11,617 nt of DNA, from positions 1 through 11,617 of the forward strand of contig JAEHCY010000213.1 of NCBI GenBank assembly GCA_016880695.1. The letters run 5' to 3'. Of this stretch, positions 1 to 4,636 are shown piece after piece. The DNA comes from Chromatiaceae bacterium (GTDB lineage Bacteria; Pseudomonadota; Gammaproteobacteria; Chromatiales; Chromatiaceae). Numbering within the stretch: the first letter of the stretch is position 1; each line of letters begins with the position of its first letter. Made by a program: the position numbers and the translations under genes. A model generated the notes under the pieces. It saw nothing but the letters and a program-made list of their open reading frames with translations. It was not told the origin of the DNA and did no database searches.

Positions 1-125
1 AGTCCTTCGTCGACAAGGGGCAGCAACACTACGAACACCAACAGCGCCAGCGCAGCATCGCAGCCCTAAAGCGTCGCGCCGCCACTCTGGGATTCAACAT
101 CACCCCGTCATCGGCAACCGCATGA
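1..125 (+). CDS. Transposase-like protein, C-terminal end only (partial)
   Basis: The frame is open from the window edge and ends with TGA at 123-125. The last 40 or so residues contain KGQQHYEHQQRQRSIAALKR followed by RAATLGFNI. That pattern (G-Q-x-x-Y-E, then a basic stretch, then L-x-R-R-A-x-x-L-G-F) resembles the basic C-terminal tails of several bacterial transposases, recalled from family style and not searched. The catalytic region is outside the window, so the IS family and whether the gene is intact cannot be judged. Support for the transposase call comes from its position, with the stop about 30 bp before the point where the neighbouring peroxidase gene is broken. It could instead be the tail of an unrelated basic protein. 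Confidence 0.45.
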   Translation, partial: SFVDKGQQHYEHQQRQRSIAALKRRAATLGFNITPSSATA

Positions 126-157
126 AAACCGATGGCACCGAGTTTGTTTCTCAAGAG
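1..157 (+). mobile_element. End of a probable insertion sequence, truncated by the window edge
   Basis: This is the right-hand end of a probable insertion sequence. It holds the 3' end of a transposase-like gene (stop at 123-125) and about 30 bp of trailing non-coding DNA. The boundary near 155-158 is inferred: on the opposite strand the glutathione peroxidase homology stops exactly there, after VLVINTA, and is replaced by a sequence with no peroxidase similarity. The terminal bases on the element side read GAGTTTGTTTCTCAAGAG (about 140-157). The other end lies outside the window, so neither terminal inverted repeats nor a target duplication can be checked. The family is not assigned. Confidence 0.55.
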
Positions 158-403
158 AGCGGTGTTGATCACCAGCACCGCCTTGCCCTGGTACTGGCAG
201 AGATCCTGGGTCTCACCGGTTGTCAGGCTGGGGAACTGGTAGCGCAGAATGTCCGGGCACTCGCTGGCATCGACAGGCAAGGCCAGAAAGAAACCCGCCA
301 ACAGCAGCGCCACAGCGGCCCAGCGGTATCCCCTGGCCCGAACGGCAGCCTCGACCGTTGCGGATGACGGAGCATGAAATCGAGTAGCGGCAAGGCTAAG
401 CAT
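158..403 (-). pseudogene. Glutathione peroxidase-like gene, truncated before the catalytic residue
   Basis: This is the 5' remnant of an exported thiol peroxidase of the glutathione peroxidase family, which reduces hydroperoxides with thiols. The start is ATG at 401-403, with AGGA seven bases upstream. A hydrophobic stretch (about residues 28-44, WAAVALLLAGFFLALPVDA) looks like a Sec signal peptide. The mature part opens with ECPDILRYQFPSL, an acidic/polar loop, then LCQYQGKAVLVINTA. That matches the first beta strands of the family, where NTA is normally followed by S-x-C-G carrying the catalytic Cys or selenocysteine. Here homology stops at A82 and the frame runs on through inserted DNA to 29. 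The peroxidatic residue and the later Gln and Trp positions are therefore missing, and the product should be inactive. The gene is divergent from the B12-binding regulator. Confidence 0.75.
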
Positions 404-407
404 TGTT

Positions 408-420
408 TTGTCCTGGACAA
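408..420. promoter_or_regulatory. Perfect inverted repeat between the peroxidase remnant and the MerR-type gene: candidate operator
   Basis: TTGTCC-T-GGACAA is a perfect 6-1-6 palindrome. A wider arm pair, ATTGT (402-406) and ACAAT (417-421), overlaps it. It lies just upstream of the peroxidase start codon and overlaps a possible -35 element of the regulator gene. Autoregulation from a shared divergent operator is typical of MerR-family and CarH/LitR-like proteins. That this regulator binds here is an inference. Confidence 0.45.
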
Positions 421-441
421 TCCTCTGCGTAACGGTAACAT
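414..441 (+). promoter_or_regulatory. Candidate promoter of the B12-binding MerR-type gene
   Basis: A TGGACA-like -35 (414-419) and a TAACAT -10 (436-441; 4 of 6 consensus) are separated by 16 bp. The -35 falls in the right arm of the palindrome at 408-420, so a protein bound there would block polymerase. Transcription would begin near 448, at or very close to the GTG start codon. That implies a leaderless or nearly leaderless mRNA, or else that the true start is the ATG at 490. Confidence 0.3.
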
Positions 442-447
442 GGGGGA

Positions 448-1398
448 GTGCAAACGGAACTCAACCACCCCACCACCGACGCAGTCCCGATGCCCGCCAC
501 CGATACCCTGCTACCCATCGGTGCCGTCGAGCGCGAAACCGGTCTATCCAAGGACGTGCTGCGCAAGTGGGAGGCTCGCTACGGTTTCCCCGCCCCGCAA
601 CGCGACCCTAAGGGCGAACGCGTCTATCCCGCCGAGCAGGTGCGCCGACTGCGGTCGATTAAGCGTCTCATGGACACGGGCCTGCGCCCTTCGCGCCTGA
701 TAGGGGAAGACGAAGCCGGCCTGGCGGCCCTGACTAGGGCCTGGGACACCCCGGTCGCGTTAGCCGAGCCCCCGCAGCCGTCATCGACAGCGCTGGACCT
801 GCTGCGCATCCAGGATTCCCAGGGCCTGCGCCGAGCCCTCTACCAGCGGATGCTGAAGCAGGGACTGGAGCATTTTGTCCTGGACACCATCGCGCCCCTG
901 AATCAAGCCGTGGGAGACGCCTGGGCCCGCGGCGACTTGCCCATCCACGCCGAGCACCTCTACACCGAGGCGGTGCACTGGGTACTGGGGGACGCCCTGG
1001 CCAGCATCTCCGACCCGGCTGGCCATCCGCGGGTGCTACTCACCACCCTGCCGGAAGAGCCCCACGGACTGGGCATCCTGATGGCGGCGACCCTGCTCGC
1101 TTTGGAGGGCGCCTATTGCATCTCGCTGGGCACGCGGACGCCGGCCGAGGACATCGCCCAAGCGGCGGGGAGCCAGGCAGCCGAGGTGGTGGCACTCTCC
1201 TTCAGTCTCAGCTATCCCCAGCGCCGCATCCTGCCGAGCCTTAGGGAACTGAAAGGGCGCCTGGGGGGGGCAATCGAGCTATGGGCGAGCGGGGCGGGCG
1301 CGGGACGACTCCCCCACACCGCATTCGAGGGACGTTTGCTGCCCCGCTTGGAGGATGCGCTCCCGGCCCTCAGCGACTGGCGCTCGGCTCGTGGCTGA
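448..1398 (+). CDS. MerR-family regulator with cobalamin-binding domain (CarH/LitR-like photoreceptor candidate)
   Basis: This is probably a DNA-binding repressor controlled by adenosylcobalamin and light, as known for CarH and LitR. Residues 20-88 form a MerR-type winged helix (LLPIGAVERETGLSKDVLRK, then WEARYGFP and R-V-Y-P). A linker rich in Pro and Ala follows. A helical B12-binding region at about 115-190 holds W159-x9-E169-H170 (WARGDLPIHAEH), the signature of CarH proteins that photosense through the upper face of B12. A Rossmann-like domain at about 195-290 holds E-P-H206-G-L-G, where the family's ExHxxG motif supplies the His that ligates cobalt. The start is uncertain: GTG 448 lacks a well-spaced ribosome binding site, and ATG 490 is possible and keeps every domain. 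The gene is divergent from the truncated peroxidase, a plausible oxidative or light-stress target. Function is inferred from motifs. Confidence 0.85.
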   Translation: MQTELNHPTTDAVPMPATDTLLPIGAVERETGLSKDVLRKWEARYGFPAPQRDPKGERVYPAEQVRRLRSIKRLMDTGLRPSRLIGEDEAGLAALTRAWDTPVALAEPPQPSSTALDLLRIQDSQGLRRALYQRMLKQGLEHFVLDTIAPLNQAVGDAWARGDLPIHAEHLYTEAVHWVLGDALASISDPAGHPRVLLTTLPEEPHGLGILMAATLLALEGAYCISLGTRTPAEDIAQAAGSQAAEVVALSFSLSYPQRRILPSLRELKGRLGGAIELWASGAGAGRLPHTAFEGRLLPRLEDALPALSDWRSARG

Positions 1399-1665
1399 GG
1401 CCCCTTAACCAAGTAGGTCCAATTTGCTCCGGGATACGCCTTGCCGCGCAGGGCTAGTGGGGGATGAGCGGCCTCCCAGCCGGGGTAACGCAGGGTATTT
1501 CCCTTACTCTAACCGCACCGACAGCCCACGGGGACCGCGTCTTGGTCCCTCAACCACTAGTGCTCGGCCGCTAGCTGCCGCTAGCCGAGGCGGCTGGTTC
1601 TCAGGCGATAAGTCGGCCCAACTAGATGACAAGGTTCCTTCGCGACCGGGCTACAGGCCCCCGGC
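1399..1665. other. Gene-free interval with hairpins and clustered CTAG sites
   Basis: I see no convincing gene in this interval. Hairpins include GGGACC/GGTCCC (1531-1536 with 1544-1549), GCTAGC-TGCC-GCTAGC (1570-1585), and CCGGGC/GCCC-CC-GG (1646-1651 with 1657-1664, two-base bulge). The last lies just past the stop of the minus-strand L,D-transpeptidase gene. None is followed by a T-run, so none is a standard intrinsic terminator. CTAG occurs five times (1454, 1557, 1571, 1581, 1622). An open plus-strand frame starting at 1424 overlaps the transpeptidase gene and has no recognisable content. Confidence 0.5.
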
Positions 1666-2166
1666 TCAGTGCTGGATGACGATGGGGGTCCAGTCACTCA
1701 CGGCGTTCCAGATCTCGTCCAACGCCTCGTTATTGACGGCAATACAGCCATCGGTCCAGTCGCGGCCGCGGAATTTGTAGTTGCCGGTGGCGAAAAGCCG
1801 CGGCTCGGGATAGCCGTGCAACATGATCATGCCGCCGGGGCGATCGCCACTTTCGAGAGCCGCGGCTCGGTCCTCGTCGTTGGGATAGGAGATGTGGATC
1901 GAGCGGTAAAAGCGGCTATTGGCCTTGCGCCAGTCGAGGACGTAGGTGCCCTCCGGGGTCTTTCCATCGCCTTCCTTGAGCTTCTTGCCCACGGGGTGGA
2001 AACCGAGCGCGATGTCGTACTCGCGATAGGGCTCGCCATTGCGAATGAGGTAGAGCTTGCGGTCCGACTTGTCCACCAGCACGGAGTCGGCGGGTGGCAC
2101 ATCATAGACAGAAGCCTGCAGGACCGAAGCCACCGAGAAAGCCAGCGCCGTCAGGATCAGCCTCAT
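1666..2166 (-). CDS. Exported L,D-transpeptidase (YkuD fold)
   Basis: This is a small periplasmic enzyme of the YkuD family. Members make or break meso-diaminopimelate links in peptidoglycan or attach or detach proteins; which of these it does cannot be told. The protein has 166 residues. Residues 1-18 look like a Sec signal peptide (MRLILTALAFSVASVLQA). The catalytic domain covers about 27-165 and includes K-L-Y-L, G-K-T-P-E-G-T-Y, I-M-L-H117-G and the active-site block DWTDGC141IAVNN. His117 and Cys141 are the expected catalytic residues. It has no LysM or other wall-binding domain. It keeps DGC where many family members have S/T-H-G-C, which fits the short YafK/ErfK-like single-domain forms. 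ATG at 2164-2166 has AGAGGTG eight to nine bases upstream. The gene appears monocistronic, with its own promoter at 2216-2245. Confidence 0.88.
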   Translation of the reverse strand: MRLILTALAFSVASVLQASVYDVPPADSVLVDKSDRKLYLIRNGEPYREYDIALGFHPVGKKLKEGDGKTPEGTYVLDWRKANSRFYRSIHISYPNDEDRAAALESGDRPGGMIMLHGYPEPRLFATGNYKFRGRDWTDGCIAVNNEALDEIWNAVSDWTPIVIQH

Positions 2167-2215
2167 CTCAACGCCACCTCTTTAGTTAAGGTACTGTCAC
2201 AGGTCCGTGCGCTAA

Positions 2216-2245
2216 ATAATACAAAACATTGAACGCTGTCGCCAA
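2216..2245 (-). promoter_or_regulatory. Candidate sigma-70 promoter of the L,D-transpeptidase gene
   Basis: Reading the minus strand, TTGGCG (2240-2245) and TATTAT (2216-2221) are separated by 18 bp. The -10 matches 5 of 6 consensus bases and lies in a local A/T-rich island within GC-rich DNA. The predicted leader to the ATG at 2166 is about 40-45 nt and contains a good ribosome binding site. Confidence 0.5.
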
Positions 2246-2417
2246 GGGGAATCCCGGGTAGGGCCTGCGATGAGAACCATTCGGCGCGGGTAAACCCCCA
2301 GCCCGCGGGCGAGGGACTCCCTCCCCGCCTGGCCGGTGCCGTCGTTGGGGTCGCGTGTCCGCAGCCGACTCAGCGGTTGTGGATCAGTCGGCGGTGCGAG
2401 GATTAGCTGGCAACGGC
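2246..2417. other. Spacer between the aldolase stop and the transpeptidase promoter; palindromes only
   Basis: There is no credible gene here. It contains a perfect 10-bp palindrome GCCCGCGGGC (2301-2310) directly followed by the hairpin GAGGG-ACT-CCCTC (2311-2323). These could help end transcription of the minus-strand aldolase gene. There is no T-run on either side, so Rho-dependent ending is as likely. Confidence 0.3.
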
Positions 2418-3398
2418 TCAGTCCGCCACCAGCTTGTCATAGAAGCCCAGGAAGTCGTCGGGCGTTTCTCCCGCGCGCCACTCGATGGCGGCCCGCGGAT
2501 GGGCATTCATCTGGCCGGTGATGTTGTAGGGAACCAGCGGCCCCCATTCGATTCGCCGCCGCAGATCGAGGAAGTGGTCCTGGATCACCTCGAGGATGGG
2601 ACGAAGGTTGAACTTGGGATTTCGCAGAAACCCTAGCAGCAACTCGGTATGACAGTTCCCGGCCCCGCGGCCGAATCCGAAGATGGTGGAATCGACGCGG
2701 TTGCATCCGAGGATGATGGCCTCGATGGTGTTGGCGAAGGCGAGCTGGAGGTTGTTATGGGCATGGATGCCAATCTCCTTGCCGGTACCCTCCAGGGCTT
2801 TGGTGTAGCGGTTGTAGAGCATGTCGATCTGCTCGCGGTAGAGGTGGCCGAAGCTGTCGACGATCACCATCGTGCTGGCCGGCGTGGCGGCGATGGCCTC
2901 CAACACGGTATCGATCTCGGTCTCGCTGATGTTGGAAACCGCCATCAGGTTGGCGGTGGTCTCGTAGCCCATAGCGTGGGCGTGGCCGATCATCTCCACC
3001 GCCTCCGGGACCTGATGCGCGTAGAAGGCCACCCGGATCATGCTCAAGGGGCTCTGGTCCGCCGGGATGATGTCGGTTTCGCAGTCACTCTTGCTCGCAT
3101 CCGCCATGGCGGCCAACTTCATGGCGGAGCCCTTGGCCTTGTGGTCGCCCACGATGCGGAGGAGATCATCCTCCTTGCAGTGCCGCCACGGACCGTATTT
3201 TTCCCTCGGAAACGCCTCCGGCGAGTTCTTGTAACCGATCTCCATGTAGTCGACACCCGCCGCGTCGCAGGCGCGGTAGACCGCACGCACGAAGCCATCG
3301 TCGAAGCGATGGCCATTGATGAGGCCACCGTCGCGAATGGTGCAATCGAGGACCTTGAGCTCCGGACGATAGGTGATCCAGGGCGCTTTATCAGACAT
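2418..3398 (-). CDS. DRE-TIM superfamily aldolase/lyase-like enzyme, substrate unknown
   Basis: This is a TIM-barrel enzyme related to 4-hydroxy-2-oxovalerate aldolase, HMG-CoA lyase and isopropylmalate synthase, which cleave or form C-C bonds with a divalent metal. In the 326-residue product the signature D-C-T-I-R-D-G-G lies at 18-25. The metal-binding H-A-H-N-N is at 212-216 (followed by LQLAFANTIEAI), and the late barrel loop GFGRGAGNCHTELLL at about 241-255 is typical. There is no CoA-specific or regulatory extension, and no acetaldehyde dehydrogenase partner lies next to it, so the meta-cleavage role of MhpE-like enzymes is not supported. ATG at 3396-3398 is chosen because GGAG lies nine bases upstream and it precedes the first beta strand closely. 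A GTG at 3441-3443 would add 15 residues. The protein has no signal peptide and is cytoplasmic. The actual substrate is unknown. Confidence 0.8.
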   Translation of the reverse strand: MSDKAPWITYRPELKVLDCTIRDGGLINGHRFDDGFVRAVYRACDAAGVDYMEIGYKNSPEAFPREKYGPWRHCKEDDLLRIVGDHKAKGSAMKLAAMADASKSDCETDIIPADQSPLSMIRVAFYAHQVPEAVEMIGHAHAMGYETTANLMAVSNISETEIDTVLEAIAATPASTMVIVDSFGHLYREQIDMLYNRYTKALEGTGKEIGIHAHNNLQLAFANTIEAIILGCNRVDSTIFGFGRGAGNCHTELLLGFLRNPKFNLRPILEVIQDHFLDLRRRIEWGPLVPYNITGQMNAHPRAAIEWRAGETPDDFLGFYDKLVAD

Positions 3399-3485
3399 GG
3401 GGCGAACTCCAGGGGTTCGGCGAAAGTGCGCAATGGTGCCCACTCGAAGTCCCTAACGCAAGGACTGGGCGCGCCGCAGCGCCGG

Positions 3486-3503
3486 CCTTTAGCTGACCTT
3501 TAG
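3486..3503. repeat. Tandem CCTTTAG repeat one helical turn apart
   Basis: CCTTTAG-CTGA-CCTTTAG has copies starting at 3486 and 3497, 11 bp apart, so both face the same side of the helix. It is bracketed by the inverted repeat GGCCTT (3484-3489) and AAGGCC (3505-3510). It lies about 90-110 bp upstream of the aldolase start codon and could be an operator for that gene. No regulator can be named. Confidence 0.3.
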
Positions 3504-3530
3504 GAAGGCCCGAGGTTCTTGGCCACGCCG

Positions 3531-3546
3531 GCAACAGCGTTGTTGC
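3531..3546. other. Perfect hairpin GCAACA-GCGT-TGTTGC downstream of pssA
   Basis: A 6-bp stem with a 4-base loop lies about 93 bp past the pssA stop on the minus strand. A smaller hairpin, AGTGG-TGG-CCACT (3627-3639), overlaps the stop codon itself. Neither has a T-run. They may mark the end of the pssA transcript, but the evidence is only structural. Confidence 0.25.
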
Positions 3547-3638
3547 GTGATGTCCAAGCACGACACGGCCACACCCTGGCTTCGAGTTACCCTACGAATC
3601 GGCGCCTGACCCGCCCCGCCAAACCCAGTGGTGGCCAC

Positions 3639-4394
3639 TCACGGGGTCTGTTCCGGCTCGCGCCGACGCTGCGCACGGCGCTGGTGGATCCGAATGAGGG
3701 TAAACAGCGGCCCCGACAAGGCGTAGCCGATGGAGAGCAGAAAGAGAACCAGCGGCGGGTGGATGAACAACACAGCGAACCCGAGCATCATCACCACCAC
3801 CACCATGAACGGGACTTTGCCCCGTACATCGAGCTCTTTGAAGCTGCTGTAACGGAAGTTGCTGACCATCAGAAGGCCCACCAGCGGCGTCAAAACCACC
3901 GCGAGCCAGCCAACGGCACTCGGTTCCACCGCATACTGGGTGCCCACCCACACGCTGGAGCTCAAGATCGCCGCCGCCGACGGGCTCGGCAGGCCCTGAA
4001 AGTAGCGCTTGTCCGCTATCCCAATCTGGGTGTTGAATCGGGCAAGGCGCAGTCCGGTGCAGGCCGCGTAGACGAATGCGGCCAACCAACCGATCTTCCC
4101 CAGCCCCTGCAGGGCCCACTGGAACATCACCAGAGCCGGAGCCAGACCGAAGGCCACCATGTCGGAGAGGCTGTCGTACTCGGCCCCGAACTCGGTTTGG
4201 GTATTGGTGAGGCGAGCGACCCGCCCATCGAGCCCGTCCATGACCATGGCCACCAGAATCCCGATCACGGCGGCTTCGAAACGGCCCTGGATCGCCGCCA
4301 CGATGGCGTAGAACCCAAAGAACAGGACGGCGGTGGTGAACAGATTGGGCAGCAGATAGATGCCGCGGCGCTTGGCGGGTGCGTTGGTTTCCAT
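3639..4394 (-). CDS. pssA: CDP-diacylglycerol-serine O-phosphatidyltransferase (phosphatidylserine synthase)
   Basis: This integral inner-membrane enzyme condenses CDP-diacylglycerol with L-serine to give phosphatidylserine, the precursor of phosphatidylethanolamine. The 251-residue product has the CDP-alcohol phosphotransferase motif D-G-x2-A-R-x8-G-x3-D-x3-D at residues 56-78 (D56, G57, A60, R61, G70, D74, D78). It opens with RRGIYLLPNLFTTAVLFFGF, characteristic of the multi-spanning PssA type rather than the soluble E. coli form. About six to eight hydrophobic segments follow, with a basic C-terminal tail (RIHQRRAQRRRE). ATG at 4392-4394 gives the usual short polar N-terminus; its ribosome binding site is weak, and an upstream TTG at 4452-4454 is less likely. 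The ilvC or leuA neighbours often seen with this gene are absent, although the next gene downstream is a distant relative of leuA. Confidence 0.92.
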   Translation of the reverse strand: METNAPAKRRGIYLLPNLFTTAVLFFGFYAIVAAIQGRFEAAVIGILVAMVMDGLDGRVARLTNTQTEFGAEYDSLSDMVAFGLAPALVMFQWALQGLGKIGWLAAFVYAACTGLRLARFNTQIGIADKRYFQGLPSPSAAAILSSSVWVGTQYAVEPSAVGWLAVVLTPLVGLLMVSNFRYSSFKELDVRGKVPFMVVVVMMLGFAVLFIHPPLVLFLLSIGYALSGPLFTLIRIHQRRAQRRREPEQTP

Positions 4395-4556
4395 AGGCCT
4401 GAACAGCAAGGAAAGGAGGGACCGGGCAGAGTATAGCCGTAAGGGGCGAGGCAAATCGACGCGACGAGCCGCGGCATCCAGCCGATGGGTCCTGAACCCG
4501 CAAAAATATTGTTGCGGAATTCGTCACAATTGCAGAAACCCAGAGGGACCCCGCCC

Positions 4557-4584
4557 TTGTCGGCCTCTCACCCTTGTCTACACT
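4557..4584 (+). promoter_or_regulatory. Candidate promoter of the three-protease cluster
   Basis: TTGTCG (4557-4562) and TACACT (4579-4584) are 16 bp apart, each matching 4 of 6 consensus bases. The predicted transcript starts near 4590, about 40 nt before the TTG start at 4634. An A/T-rich patch at 4501-4535, upstream of it, lies between this cluster and the divergent pssA gene and may serve either side. Confidence 0.35.
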
Positions 4585-4621
4585 GACCTGTGAGTGGCAC
4601 AACAGCAGGCACGCCCAAGGC

Positions 4622-4636
4622 GGGGAGAGACCTTTG
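4622..4636 (+). promoter_or_regulatory. Ribosome binding site and TTG start of the papain/hydrolase fusion
   Basis: GGGGAGAG (4622-4629) lies six bases from an in-frame TTG at 4634-4636. The frame is open further upstream to another TTG at 4574, but that codon overlaps the candidate -10 element and has no Shine-Dalgarno sequence. The 4634 start is therefore preferred. Confidence 0.6.

Noticed and set aside
1531..1664. Hairpins considered as intrinsic terminators or a tRNA/riboswitch
   Set aside because: There are no T-runs after the stems, no tRNA T-loop or acceptor pattern, and no recognisable cobalamin riboswitch box, despite the B12-related gene nearby.
1424..1780. Plus-strand 118-codon frame in the interval after the regulator
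   Set aside because: It overlaps the 3' end of the transpeptidase gene, has no ribosome binding site or domain, and is Arg/Pro/Ser-rich as in non-coding GC-rich DNA.
1669..2232. Plus-strand open frame of 187 codons opposite the L,D-transpeptidase
   Set aside because: It lies antisense to a gene with clear catalytic motifs and has no recognisable domain; long antisense frames are expected from G/C-rich third positions.
2649..3503. Plus-strand open frame of 284 codons opposite the DRE-TIM enzyme
   Set aside because: It mirrors the conserved gene on the other strand, is rich in Val, Gly, Asp and His as antisense frames often are, and shows no motif.
4574..4633. Upstream TTG start adding 20 residues to the papain/hydrolase fusion
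   Set aside because: It has no ribosome binding site and overlaps the candidate -10 element; the TTG at 4634 has GGGGAGAG at good spacing.
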